30,626 nt of DNA from CAYONZ01 sp964405465 (GCA_964405465.1 CAYONZ010000041.1:1-30626); one strand, 5' to 3'. Positions 1-7,845 are shown, numbered from the stretch's first letter. The notes: a model not told the origin generated them from the sequence alone. Numbers and translations: made by a program.

Positions 1-89
1 ACCATATGGAGACTGTGGCTTCAAATCGGAGTGACGGTCGCTAACCGCAACGTCCGCACAAGGACCGCCTTCGCAAATGGAGAAATGGC

Positions 90-1103
90 TTACGTACGAT
101 GCTGAATGTAGTGAATCAATTCGTCAACGGTGCATGGAACACAACCCACTTTACCTACCACCACACCTGCTGCGAAATTTGCCAAGGCACAGGACTGTTC
201 GAGAGAAAATCCCGAGCCCCAAGCCAAGGCCAGCGCTGCGATGACTGTGTCTCCTGCGCCTGTCACATCAAATACTTGTCGCGCATAGGTTGGCAATTGA
301 ATCACTTTGCCGTTTTCAAAAAGTCGCATTCCCTCTTTGGCCAAAGTGATCACCATGTTCTTTGAACCCACGGCCTCCATCAGCTTACGACCAGTGCGAT
401 TGATCAAATCGACATCCGTACGCAATTCATCTTGCCCCTCATTGACAAGAGCCAACGACTCGTCACGATTCGGCGTCATCAAGTCAACACCACGATAGTA
501 GCTCACCGGAGTCGTACGATGTGGATCCGCCAAAACTTTCTTTTGCTTTTCATGCGCGATCTTGACTATTTTTTGCACCAACGACTCACTCACGACACCT
601 TTCGCATAGTCTTGAATGATCACGGCCGCAGCTTGATCAATTGTTGCTCGCACTTTTTGCAAAACTTCGCGTTCCAGTTCTTCAGACAAAAATTGCTTAT
701 GCTCGTAATCGACACGCACAATATGGTGATTCTGCACCATCACTCGCAGCTTGCGAGTGGTGGGTCGCGAGGCATCGGTCACCAGATATTCTGGAGAAAC
801 ACCGGATCTTCGCAGGAGACCACGCAACTGCTCAGCCGTGATGTCCTGACCGACGACCGACACCAAAATGGGAACACCACCAAGACCAGAAATATTTTGC
901 GCCACATTTGATGCTAAACCTAAACGTGACTCCTCTTGATCGACCTCGACGACTGGCACGGGAGCTTCGGGACTAATGCGACGAACCTGACCCAACACAT
1001 ACTCATCAAGGCCGACATCACCAATAATCAAAACTTTTTGATTCTTTAACTTCTGAATATTTTCAAGAATAAACGGCGCGTATTGGGCAATGCCATCACT
1101 CAT
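90..1103 (-). CDS. rfaE1: D-glycero-beta-D-manno-heptose-7-phosphate kinase (RfaE1/HldE N-domain type)
   Basis: The 337-residue protein is a PfkB/ribokinase-family sugar kinase of the RfaE1 branch. That branch phosphorylates heptose-7-phosphate at C1 on the way to ADP-heptose for the LPS core, in the cytoplasm. The N-terminus has the strand-turn 'LIIGDVGLDEYVLGQVRRIS' followed by 'PEAPVPVVEV', typical of RfaE, then an 'LGLASNVAQNI' segment matching the glycine/alanine/asparagine sugar-binding stretch. Near residue 285 the second PfkB signature 'DVTGAGDT' supplies the anion hole and catalytic Asp. The length fits a stand-alone kinase; the nucleotidyltransferase half found in E. coli HldE is absent. 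The start ATG at 1103 has AGGA eight to nine bases upstream, in a tandem-repeated leader (see the repeat entry). The family is certain; specificity for heptose over another sugar is inferred from the N-terminal motif. Confidence 0.88.
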   Translation of the reverse strand: MSDGIAQYAPFILENIQKLKNQKVLIIGDVGLDEYVLGQVRRISPEAPVPVVEVDQEESRLGLASNVAQNISGLGGVPILVSVVGQDITAEQLRGLLRRSGVSPEYLVTDASRPTTRKLRVMVQNHHIVRVDYEHKQFLSEELEREVLQKVRATIDQAAAVIIQDYAKGVVSESLVQKIVKIAHEKQKKVLADPHRTTPVSYYRGVDLMTPNRDESLALVNEGQDELRTDVDLINRTGRKLMEAVGSKNMVITLAKEGMRLFENGKVIQLPTYARQVFDVTGAGDTVIAALALAWGSGFSLEQSCALANFAAGVVVGKVGCVPCTVDELIHYIQHRT

Positions 1104-1157
1104 ATCTGGTCCTCGTGCTGATCCTCAGTTTTGATCCTGAGTGTTGATCCTGAAAGC
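1104..1157 (-). repeat. Four tandem 12-13 bp units carrying Shine-Dalgarno-like AGGA before rfaE1
   Basis: Read on the minus strand, the leader of rfaE1 consists of consecutive units AGGATCAACACTC, AGGATCAAAACTG, AGGATCAGCACG and AGGACCAGATATG. The last unit ends in the start codon. Every unit begins with AGGA, so the array multiplies the ribosome-binding element. On the plus strand the heptamer TGATCCT recurs at 1119, 1132 and 1145, an exact 13-base period. The unit closest to the gene is the one that can act as the normal Shine-Dalgarno site. Short tandem arrays of this kind can change copy number by slippage, which would alter spacing upstream of the gene but not the reading frame. Confidence 0.8.
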
Positions 1158-1240
1158 AAATCTCAAACTTATAAAAATTAAACTTTAACAAGCATCCACC
1201 GCTGCAAAGTGGCTGTACTCTGAGCATCATCATAACAGTG

Positions 1241-1276
1241 TTTAGACTTGCAAAGCAAAAGGCATCTGTGTCTAAA
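1241..1276. promoter_or_regulatory. Inverted repeat upstream of glutamate dehydrogenase
   Basis: TTTAGAC at 1241-1247 and GTCTAAA at 1270-1276 form a perfect 7-base inverted repeat separated by 22 bases, ending 40 bases before the glutamate dehydrogenase start. The half-site spacing (29 bases start to start, near three helical turns) could suit a dimeric regulator. A 7-base arm is short enough to arise by chance, so this is only a candidate operator. Confidence 0.25.
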
Positions 1277-1316
1277 TGAATCATTGCATTGAAATGGGGA
1301 AAAGGGAGGATCTCTT

Positions 1317-2390
1317 ATGGAATTTGCTGATGGCGAATTATTTAAAAATACAATCAAAGGTCTAGAAGAAGCAGCGAGTGTGGTGAGTTGCGATCCGAAT
1401 GTTTTGGAACGCTTGAAACGACCAAAACGCTGTATCATGGTGAGCGTGCCNNNNNNNNNNNNNNNNNNNNNNNNNNNNNNNNNNNNNNNNNNNNNNNNNN
1501 NNNNNNNNNNNNNNNNNNNNNNNNNNNNNNNNNNNNNNNNNNNNNNNNNNGCGAAAGATATTCCTGCGCCTGATATGGGAACCGATGGTCAAACCATGGC
1601 TTGGCTCATGGACACCTACTCCCAAGAAACGGGCTTTGCCCAACCAGGAGTTGTAACTGGAAAGCCACTTGAGATTGGCGGTTCCGCAGGACGCTTGGGA
1701 GCAACTGGCCTCGGAGTCGTATTCGCAGCTGAAAAAGCCTGCGAAAAATTGAAAATCAAATTTTCAGAAGCCACATTGGCTGTACACGGATTCGGAAACG
1801 TTGGACTTCATGCTGCGCTTTATGCTTATGAGCGAGGCACCAAAGTGGTCGCTGTCAGTGATGTCAGTGGAGCCATCTACAATGCCAAGGGTTTAAATAT
1901 TCCGGACCTCATTCAGTGGGTGAAGGAGAAAAAAGTATTGAAGGGTTATGAGAATGCCGAAGTCATTAGCAACGAACAACTCTTAGCCCTGAAGGTCGAC
2001 GTGCTCGCTCCCTGTGCAATTGATGGAGTCATCCATCAAGGCAACGTCAATAACATACAAGCCAAAATAATTGTCGAAGGCGCAAACGGACCATGTACAA
2101 TGGATGCAAGCAAACGCTTAGTTGAGCGCGATGTTTTAACCGTTCCTGATATCCTGGCAAATGGCGGTGGTGTTATTGTCAGTTACTTTGAATGGGTTCA
2201 AGGCCTTTCTTTCTTTTTCTGGGAAGAAGAAGAAGTGAATCGTAAAATGAAACAAATCATCGTCAACGCCTTCGATAAAGTTTGGGAAATGAAAACCGAC
2301 AAAAAGGTCGACATGCGTACTGCGGCCATGGCGACCTCTGTTCATCGCCTAGAGCGCGCAATGCTGCTTCGTGGACTGTACCCAAGATAA
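1317..2390 (+). CDS. gdhA: Glutamate dehydrogenase (Glu/Leu/Phe/Val dehydrogenase family), interrupted by an assembly gap
   Basis: The enzyme interconverts glutamate with 2-oxoglutarate and ammonia using NAD(P). The start ATG follows a clear GGGAGGA ribosome site six bases upstream. Before the N run the protein matches the family N-terminus ('LFKNTIKGLEEAASVV', 'VLERLKRPKRC'). After it come 'KDIPAPDMGTDGQTMAWLMDTYS', broken here as KDIPAPD and MAWLMDTYS, the 'GRLGATGLGV' segment, and the Rossmann motif 'GFGNVG'. Further on are 'VDVLAPCAIDGVI' and 'VEGANGPCT', all diagnostic. The N run removes the glycine-rich stretch holding the catalytic lysines. By comparison with Bacillus-type RocG about 90-94 residues should lie there, that is near 280 bases and not 100. 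The flanks happen to be in the same frame. The stop overlaps the start of pyrD (TAATG). Confidence 0.93.
   Translation: MEFADGELFKNTIKGLEEAASVVSCDPNVLERLKRPKRCIMVSVXXXXXXXXXXXXXXXXXXXXXXXXXXXXXXXXXXAKDIPAPDMGTDGQTMAWLMDTYSQETGFAQPGVVTGKPLEIGGSAGRLGATGLGVVFAAEKACEKLKIKFSEATLAVHGFGNVGLHAALYAYERGTKVVAVSDVSGAIYNAKGLNIPDLIQWVKEKKVLKGYENAEVISNEQLLALKVDVLAPCAIDGVIHQGNVNNIQAKIIVEGANGPCTMDASKRLVERDVLTVPDILANGGGVIVSYFEWVQGLSFFFWEEEEVNRKMKQIIVNAFDKVWEMKTDKKVDMRTAAMATSVHRLERAMLLRGLYPR
1451..1550. other. 100-N assembly gap inside glutamate dehydrogenase
   Basis: The run is exactly 100 N, the customary placeholder for a gap of unknown size. Family comparison predicts about 280 missing bases. Confidence 0.95.
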
Positions 2391-3379
2391 TGAAACCATG
2401 GCTCTGGCTCCCACCACAGCTGGCTCATGATTTGGGACCGTACGCGCTTAGAACCTTGGCTCGCTTCAAAAACGAGCCCACTCCTGTGTGGCGGCCCTTT
2501 GAGTTTCGCTCTCTACATTTTCAAAACCGCTGGGGAATTGCCGGCGGTGTTGATAAGAATGGGGATCAAGTTTTGCCATGGTGGGCACTGGGCGCCGGTT
2601 TTGTCGAAATCGGAACGATCACTCCTCAGCCCCAAACGCCCAATCCCGGAAAGATCATGGATCGAGATCTTCAACTCGAAGCTGTCTGGAACAAAATGGG
2701 ATTCCCATCAAAGGGGATTGAATCCGTCAAAAAAAATTTAGCTAAACTCAAACGCCCCTACCGAACGCCGATCTTTTTGAACGTCGGAAAAAATCGCAAC
2801 ACTGCAAACGAGTCAGCATCTGCCGACTATCTCAAGGGAATTCTTGAACTCGACACATTTGCCGATGCTTTCGTAATCAATATTTCGAGTCCCAATACCT
2901 CTGGGTTACGCGACCTTCAGGGCGAACAATATTTGCGTGATTTTTTAATGCCGATCCTGCAAGCAAGACGTCAATTGCAGGACAAAACAAAACCGATTTT
3001 ATTGAAATTGAGTCCCGATCTCTCAGTACTGGAACAACAGATGGCTCTCGACGTTTCCTGTGAATTGGGAATCGACGGTTGGATTTTGACCAACACGACC
3101 ACGAGCCGCCCCCCTCAGTCATTTTTCGCCAAAGAAGGCGGCCTTTCGGGAAAACCCTTGGGTGAACTTTCGAAACAAAACTTACGTGCCGCCATTCGCC
3201 ATCTTGGAAGTAGACGCGATGGCAAACTCATTGTTTCTGCCGGTGGCATTTTCACATCAGCAGATGTCACCGAACGTATTTCTATGGGAGCTGACCTCGT
3301 ACAAATGTATGCAGCTCTCATATTCGAAGGTCCGTTCTATTTTCGTAATCTCAGTCGGCAACTCCAGAGTTCACCCTAG
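2390..3379 (+). CDS. pyrD: Dihydroorotate dehydrogenase, class 2 (quinone-dependent)
   Basis: The enzyme oxidises dihydroorotate to orotate in pyrimidine synthesis and passes electrons to membrane quinone. The 329-residue product from ATG 2390 starts 'MKPWLWLPPQLAHDLGPYAL', the short amphipathic N-terminus by which class 2 enzymes sit on the membrane. The frame is open further upstream to 2282, but that part overlaps glutamate dehydrogenase and is not needed. Diagnostic motifs in order are 'GIAGGVDKNGD' (FMN phosphate region), 'EIGTITPQPQ', 'NKMGFPSKG', 'NVGKNR', and 'NISSPNTSGLRDLQ' with the class 2 catalytic serine. These are followed by 'LLKLSPDLS', 'ILTNTTTSR', 'GGLSGKPL', 'VSAGGIFTS' and 'GADLVQMYAALIFEGP'. 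The ATG shares its A with the upstream TAA, so the two genes are translationally coupled although metabolically unrelated. Confidence 0.95.
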   Translation: MKPWLWLPPQLAHDLGPYALRTLARFKNEPTPVWRPFEFRSLHFQNRWGIAGGVDKNGDQVLPWWALGAGFVEIGTITPQPQTPNPGKIMDRDLQLEAVWNKMGFPSKGIESVKKNLAKLKRPYRTPIFLNVGKNRNTANESASADYLKGILELDTFADAFVINISSPNTSGLRDLQGEQYLRDFLMPILQARRQLQDKTKPILLKLSPDLSVLEQQMALDVSCELGIDGWILTNTTTSRPPQSFFAKEGGLSGKPLGELSKQNLRAAIRHLGSRRDGKLIVSAGGIFTSADVTERISMGADLVQMYAALIFEGPFYFRNLSRQLQSSP

Positions 3380-3665
3380 GGAGTGTCCTCATTTGGTCGG
3401 ACGTCGCGAATAAAAGCCATAGACGTGAATTGAAAGCGTGAGAAAGAGAAATGGTGGTACAGTTTCGACGACGAGCAACGCACCAATCACTTCTGTTGCT
3501 TCTGCGTGGCAGGCCTGCGGGCGGAAAACACATCCTTGTTCTCACCCAATAATTTAAGAGACTTGGTTCTATGAGTGCTTCTTCGCAGTAGAACCACCAA
3601 ATGAGCACCCACCCTGCACAGAATTAAATTGAACAATTGATTTCAAGGACCTACGCTAAGAAGTT
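3380..3665. other. 286 bp without a supported gene between pyrD and the Nudix gene
   Basis: Both strands contain open frames here, but none has a recognisable product. The minus-strand frame 3351-3608 also runs into pyrD. Structure seen: a perfect 10-base palindrome GCAGGCCTGC at 3509-3518, and an 8-base inverted repeat TGGTTCTA (3564-3571) / TAGAACCA (3589-3596) with a 17-base loop. No intrinsic terminator with a T-run was found for pyrD. The segment may hold the promoter of the downstream polysaccharide genes, or an unrecognised small RNA. Confidence 0.4.
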
Positions 3666-4073
3666 ATGGCTATCAAACGTCCAGTATGGATTCCCGTGGC
3701 AACGGGCCTCATTCGAAAAGGTGACCAGGTTTTACTGGGCCAACGTCCAGTTGGGCAGTCTCTGCCTGGGCAATGGGAATTCCCTGGTGGAAAAATCGAA
3801 AGCGGTGAAACTCCAGAACAGGCTTTAAGACGGGAACTCCAAGAGGAGCTTTCGATTGATGCTGAAGTCGGTGAACTTAAATTGGCCAGCACCCACTCCT
3901 TTGGGGACACCGGTATTTTAATATTATTTTACGAAGTTAAATTTTGGAAAGGTGAGCCCCGGGCCTTGCACCATACTGAACTGAAATGGGTTCATCCAAC
4001 AGATCTCGCTATGCTCTCCATTCCCGAAGCCAACAGAAAAATTCTTAATCGACTCTTAACTGCCCTCAAGTGA
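3666..4073 (+). CDS. Nudix hydrolase, MutT-like
   Basis: This is a 135-residue single-domain Nudix protein that would hydrolyse a nucleoside diphosphate-X compound, with 8-oxo-dGTP the classic MutT substrate. The Nudix box runs from G42 to I64: Gly42, Glu48, Arg56-Glu57, and the metal-binding pair Glu60-Glu61 are all present. The usual glycine near the end of the box is Ser63. The preceding 'SLPGQWEFPGG' and the early 'VLLGQRP' match the MutT/8-oxo-dGTP diphosphatase subgroup. The start ATG at 3666 follows AAGAAG, a fair ribosome site. It begins a run of same-strand genes: the next gene starts seven bases after its stop and encodes a glycosyltransferase-like protein. A role in nucleotide-sugar clean-up is therefore possible, but pool sanitation is the more usual reading. 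Confidence 0.87.
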   Translation: MAIKRPVWIPVATGLIRKGDQVLLGQRPVGQSLPGQWEFPGGKIESGETPEQALRRELQEELSIDAEVGELKLASTHSFGDTGILILFYEVKFWKGEPRALHHTELKWVHPTDLAMLSIPEANRKILNRLLTALK

Positions 4074-4080
4074 GGCCCAA

Positions 4081-5286
4081 ATGCGAGTGGCTTTATTTTG
4101 TGAAACTTTGAATCCCAAAATTTCGCCGTCCGCTCTGTTTTATTCGAATCTTGCCAAGTCTCTGAGCGAACTCGGACACCAAGTCTCAATTTGGACTGGA
4201 CCCTTTAACGAAAATGGGGCTTTCGAAATTGAAAGTGTTCAGCACTATTATCTGTTTCAGAAATTCAGAGTATGGGAACTGCCAAGAATTCTCCCGCACC
4301 TCATGCAAATCCAGCCAGAAGTATTTCATTTTTTTCCACAGATTGATCGATACCAAACACGCCTCCATGTGATGAATGCACTGGCTGTGTTGGCTCGCTC
4401 TTTGCGAGGCCCCATAGTTCTGACTTCACTATTGGAAAACTCCTTTGAAAAAAAAGATTCGGCGCCCAGAACCTTCAATGCCATGCAAACCTTGCTAGAG
4501 CAGAGCCACCTCATCACTACCGTGGACAAATCACAGCTTAGCCAAGTTAAAGCCAGTCAGCCTCGTGCCGAAAACTTTGAAATTTGGCCCAGAGGAGTGC
4601 ACACCCATTCTGTTCGCTCGAAACCCCAGGACGGTATGAGCAAAAACATTAGTGAAGCCTTAGAAAGCTTTATCGAAAAGAACTCACATATCCTAATTCT
4701 ACCAGGACCACTCGCCAACCATGACCCCAAACAACTCAAAATTTTGCTAGAAACTTGCAGTCATCTTGAAAAGATAGGCGTACTTGTCACCGAGGGATGG
4801 GGCCCTATTTCGCAATCACAGCGACGGCGACACTGGCTGCCACTGCTAAATGATCTCATCAAAAAAAATCGCCTGCTGATAACAAGCACAATAGACCTGC
4901 CACTTCGCCAACGCATCCAAACACAGTCGCTGGGGTGCTGGATCAGCTCGCTCACTCCTTCAGCTTGGCGTTCACAAACACTTTATTGGATTCACCAGGA
5001 GCTTTGGGGTCGCACTTTTATCAACACTGATCAGCAACAAGAATTCGCAATCGACCCTCTCCAACATCCGGACTTTATCGTGTTTCCGATAGCCCATCTT
5101 ACTGAAGCAGACCAGCAAAACCGCCTAGCGCATCAGTTGTCGTTTCTTCCAAAGATCTCCTGTTCGCATTTAGACGTAACTTCCGAAAATCGCCCGACTT
5201 CAGCAAAAGCCCCGGCTTATCTCGATGACCCATACAATCACCTCAGTCGCATTTATGCTTCCCTGTTCAGCCAGCAACGCACGTGA
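4081..5286 (+). CDS. GT-B fold glycosyltransferase-like protein with degenerate C-terminal half
   Basis: The 401-residue protein opens with 'MRVALFCETLNPKISPSALFYSNLAKSLSELGHQVSIWTG', cut here as MRVALFCETLNP and NLAKSLSELGHQVSIWTG. This is the standard first strand, glycine-free loop and helix of family 4/GT-B glycosyltransferases acting on nucleotide sugars at the inner face of the membrane. The middle ('EVFHFFPQIDRY', 'ITTVDKSQLSQV', 'WPRGVHTHS') matches the acceptor-domain end and linker of that fold. The C-terminal half lacks the usual donor-binding E-x7-E with 'G.P.V', so it may be diverged or inactive. The spacing of seven bases to the Nudix gene and the following glycosyltransferase suggest one operon making a surface glycan. 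Acceptor and sugar cannot be predicted. Confidence 0.6.
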   Translation: MRVALFCETLNPKISPSALFYSNLAKSLSELGHQVSIWTGPFNENGAFEIESVQHYYLFQKFRVWELPRILPHLMQIQPEVFHFFPQIDRYQTRLHVMNALAVLARSLRGPIVLTSLLENSFEKKDSAPRTFNAMQTLLEQSHLITTVDKSQLSQVKASQPRAENFEIWPRGVHTHSVRSKPQDGMSKNISEALESFIEKNSHILILPGPLANHDPKQLKILLETCSHLEKIGVLVTEGWGPISQSQRRRHWLPLLNDLIKKNRLLITSTIDLPLRQRIQTQSLGCWISSLTPSAWRSQTLYWIHQELWGRTFINTDQQQEFAIDPLQHPDFIVFPIAHLTEADQQNRLAHQLSFLPKISCSHLDVTSENRPTSAKAPAYLDDPYNHLSRIYASLFSQQRT

Positions 5287-5334
5287 GTTCAAATTTGATT
5301 GCTCTCTGCAGCTTGTTTCTTTACTCTGAAAGCC

Positions 5335-6594
5335 ATGGCAAAACCGCAACTGCCCGAACTCCTCAATGTGTGTTTGGTCGACAAAAAATTTCAGACTCTA
5401 GGACGCACGGCCGAGCACGGCTTTTTATGGCTCATTGCCCGCGGACTCGCGAGGCGCGGCCATAGCGTTACAATTTTGGCAGCACACAATCCCTATGGTA
5501 AGACAGAAATGGAAGCAGATGGAGTACGGGCTTTTTTTCTTCTCGAGCCGCAAAACTCCAGGCGAAGGGTGCCATTTGATATTGCGCTCGAGAGAAAGTT
5601 TCGCGAACTACATAAGGCTCAGCCTTTTCACATTTTACACAGCTTGAATCACGATTCCTACCGCATCACCAAACAAAAAAAGGAACTGGAACTTGCCACC
5701 GCGTTCGATGTCGATGCAACTCAAATGTCACAGATATTTTCAATTCTCGGCATGGCAACTCCCACCCTGGGGAGTATTCTTTCAACAGACCTCGCCATCG
5801 TTTATAAATTTTTACAGACTTTTTTTGGAGGCGATCGCCAACTACTAAATTCAGCCGATGGCGTTTTTGTGACCAGCCCCCAACAGCGTGTATTGCTTGA
5901 ACGCTATTACCTCTATCCTGATATGAGAATTCACACTGTTCCTTATGGCATTGAAATCGGCGATCTCTCTCCTCGCGAGCGATCTGTGGAGTTAAGACAG
6001 AAACTCGGCATTCCAATGACAGGAAAGACAATTGTCACGATCAATGACATGACCGATGTCCACGAAATGCGAAATCTGTTTATTGCCTTTGAGCGAGTCG
6101 TTGTAAAGAAGCCGAATTCCCGCTTAATTGTCTTGGGTACAGGGCCGAAGCTCAAGGAAATTGAATTTGAAATGCTCAATCTTGCACTCGGAAGCAAAGT
6201 TGTTCTCGCTGGAGCGATCAAGACCGATGAAGTTCCTGACTACATTTCACTGTCAGACATTTTCGTGAATCTCAGCTCTCGCACAACAGGCTTTGAACCG
6301 AGTTTACTTGAGGCAATGGCACAGAAGAAAGTGATCATCGGCTCAGAGGTCAGTCCAATCGCGACGATTGTCGAACATGGGAAAGAGGGTTTCTTAATTC
6401 GCCCTGCTGATACTTCAGAGCTCACCTCAATTTTACTTGAAATCATAAACGGCCATTTACCAACTGCCGACATCGGTGAAAATGCGAGACAAAAGGTGTT
6501 AAATCTTTTTGATTCACAAAAAATGGTGACCGAAACAATTAATGCCTACTACAACATTTTGAGAAGCACTGGCTACTACAGGAAATACAGATGA
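5335..6594 (+). CDS. Glycosyltransferase, family 4 (GT-B)
   Basis: The protein is a 419-residue retaining glycosyltransferase that probably adds a sugar to a lipid-linked or cell-surface glycan in the cytoplasm. The N-domain has 'LGRTAEHGFLWLIARGLARRGHSVTILAAH', given here as TAEHGFLWLIARGLARRGHS, followed by 'VDATQMSQ' and 'PYGIEIGDLSPRE' at the domain junction. The C-domain holds 'IVLGTGPKLKEIE', 'VVLAGAI', 'VPDYISLSDIFVNLS' and the donor-site block 'GFEPSLLEAMAQKKVIIGSE', ending in 'HGKEGFLIRPAD'. The E-x7-E pair is intact. The frame is open back to a TTG at 5299, but ATG 5335 gives the normal family N-terminus and is preferred. The stop overlaps the next start as ATGA, so the next membrane protein is translationally coupled. 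Confidence 0.9.
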   Translation: MAKPQLPELLNVCLVDKKFQTLGRTAEHGFLWLIARGLARRGHSVTILAAHNPYGKTEMEADGVRAFFLLEPQNSRRRVPFDIALERKFRELHKAQPFHILHSLNHDSYRITKQKKELELATAFDVDATQMSQIFSILGMATPTLGSILSTDLAIVYKFLQTFFGGDRQLLNSADGVFVTSPQQRVLLERYYLYPDMRIHTVPYGIEIGDLSPRERSVELRQKLGIPMTGKTIVTINDMTDVHEMRNLFIAFERVVVKKPNSRLIVLGTGPKLKEIEFEMLNLALGSKVVLAGAIKTDEVPDYISLSDIFVNLSSRTTGFEPSLLEAMAQKKVIIGSEVSPIATIVEHGKEGFLIRPADTSELTSILLEIINGHLPTADIGENARQKVLNLFDSQKMVTETINAYYNILRSTGYYRKYR

Positions 6595-7722
6595 CAAAAG
6601 TTGCAACCCCAAGCGCGAAAGCCCATGAACGAGTCACAGGTCGATGGACTCGAGACATCAAAGTTGAAAACACCCAAGACTGGATTGTTTATTATATTAA
6701 ACAAATTGCCGGAACTCCCATTCCCTGGCTTTTTTTGCTTTTTGCCGTTGGGCTTTTTACAAGTCGAGCCGTTGTTGAAGTTTCAGCTTGGGCTGTCGCA
6801 CTTCTCACTTGGGTTTATTTGTTGGCGGATCGACTGAGTCGTCCACGTGAATTTCGATTTTTTACTGTGGGTACAGATTTACCTTTATTACTTTTTGTTT
6901 TCGTTGGAATCATGAGCGTTTTAGTCTCCTTACCGAGCCATGAATTTCTCAATGGCATTGGTGTTTTACGATGGGTACTTCTGATGTACGGAATGACTTA
7001 TTGCTGGGATCTTTTTCCTGGACTTGTCCGTATGTATTCCGTTTTACTTGGATCGGCTCTTGTGGCCTCTCTCTATGGTATAGTTCAACACTTTTTTGGG
7101 ATCGATCCGTTTCGTACGACTCCCCTTGAGTTTGGTCCTTTTCAAGAGCATGCCTATTTTGCGGTTCGTGGTTTTCTTTCGACTCCTGAGATTTTTGGCA
7201 CTATGATCGCGTGTATTTTGCCGTTCCCTGCTGCGGCCTACATGCTTCATGATGACGANNNNNNNNNNNNNNNNNNNNNNNNNNNNNNNNNNNNNNNNNN
7301 NNNNNNNNNNNNNNNNNNNNNNNNNNNNNNNNNNNNNNNNNNNNNNNNNNNNNNNNNNCCCATGGATTGGTAATGGCATGCAAAATCTCGAAAGCAAAAC
7401 CGATCACATAAATGGAAATATCTATTTTCAATTGCTCGCAGAAACCGGAAGCTTTGGCCTATTTTTTTATGGACTTTTCATACTTGGATCGTTGCTGGGA
7501 GGATATCAAATCTGGCAAGAAATTCCCGAGTCACACTATTGGCATCGAGTCCTGGCTCTCAGCAGTCTTGGTAGCCAAATGGCCTTTCATGTGGCTGGGC
7601 TGTGCTGGTCGACCCTAAATGAAACACACGCCATCAGCCTTTTTGTTTTCGTCACCGCAACTCTTGCTTATTTGCGACAGCGTTACGACCATAGCCTAGT
7701 CCCAGACGATTTCTCGCTCTAG
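6591..7722 (+). CDS. O-antigen ligase/polymerase (Wzy/WaaL)-type membrane protein, interrupted by an assembly gap
   Basis: The start ATG 6591 overlaps the upstream TGA. The N-terminal 222 residues contain a cytoplasmic lead and about six hydrophobic helices. Examples are 'WLFLLFAVGLF', 'AWAVALLTWVYLLAD', 'LLLFVFVGIMSVLV' and 'GSALVASLYGIVQHFFG'. The last is followed by an extracellular-type 'FFGIDPFR', a pattern seen before the large periplasmic loop of this family. After the N run the protein resumes with 'PWIGNGMQNLE', then 'HINGNIYFQLLAETGSFGLF', the Wzy_C hallmark of H-N..Y.Q.LAE.G..GL, and three more helices. The flanks are in different frames as drawn, so the true gap must be a multiple of three, not 100. 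About 340 residues are visible against 400-450 usual. The product would join or polymerise the glycan made by the preceding transferases. Confidence 0.85.
7259..7358. other. 100-N assembly gap inside the O-antigen ligase-type gene
   Basis: Two bases are left over before the run and one after it when the flanks are read in their coding frames. The real length must therefore be divisible by three, which 100 is not. Confidence 0.95.
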
Positions 7723-7786
7723 ATTTACCGACGAGGAATTCGCGAATAGAAGAAGGTTTCATTCAACGAAAACTATCTTTTAACAA

Positions 7787-7808
7787 TCGATCCTGAAAAA
7801 TGGATCGA
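7787..7808. promoter_or_regulatory. Perfect 7-base inverted repeat upstream of the histidine kinase
   Basis: TCGATCC (7787-7793) and GGATCGA (7802-7808) enclose the loop TGAAAAAT. There is no T-run on either side, so it is unlike an intrinsic terminator. It lies between the last polysaccharide gene and the sensor kinase and may be an operator or a leader stem-loop. Confidence 0.35.
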
Positions 7809-7817
7809 ATCAAGCCG

Positions 7818-7845
7818 ACAAGTGAGGTGTGAATACTTCACTTGT
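7818..7845 (+). promoter_or_regulatory. Stem-loop covering the ribosome site and GTG start of the histidine kinase
   Basis: ACAAGTGA (7818-7825) pairs with TCACTTGT (7838-7845). Two more inner pairs, G-T at 7826/7837 and G-C at 7827/7836, make a 10-base stem with the loop TGTGAATA. The GAGG ribosome-site bases lie in the 5' arm. The GTG at 7829 is in the loop and the alternative GTG at 7844 ends the 3' arm. Folding would hide the initiation signals, so translational control is plausible. Confidence 0.5.

Noticed and set aside
1..89. Possible start or end of a gene left of the heptose kinase
   Set aside because: A minus-strand frame is open across the edge, but 89 bases have no start codon with a ribosome site and no recognisable motif.
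432..911. Long plus-strand open frame opposite the heptose kinase
   Set aside because: Its translation is without recognisable motifs and lies wholly inside a clear kinase gene on the other strand.
3351..3608. Minus-strand open frame of 85 codons between pyrD and the Nudix gene
   Set aside because: Low-complexity, Arg/Ser/Trp-rich translation, no ribosome site, and its end runs into pyrD.
6591..7373. Frameshift or truncation of the O-antigen ligase-type gene
   Set aside because: The apparent stop after the N run arises because 100 is not the true gap length; the downstream frame carries the family C-terminal motif.
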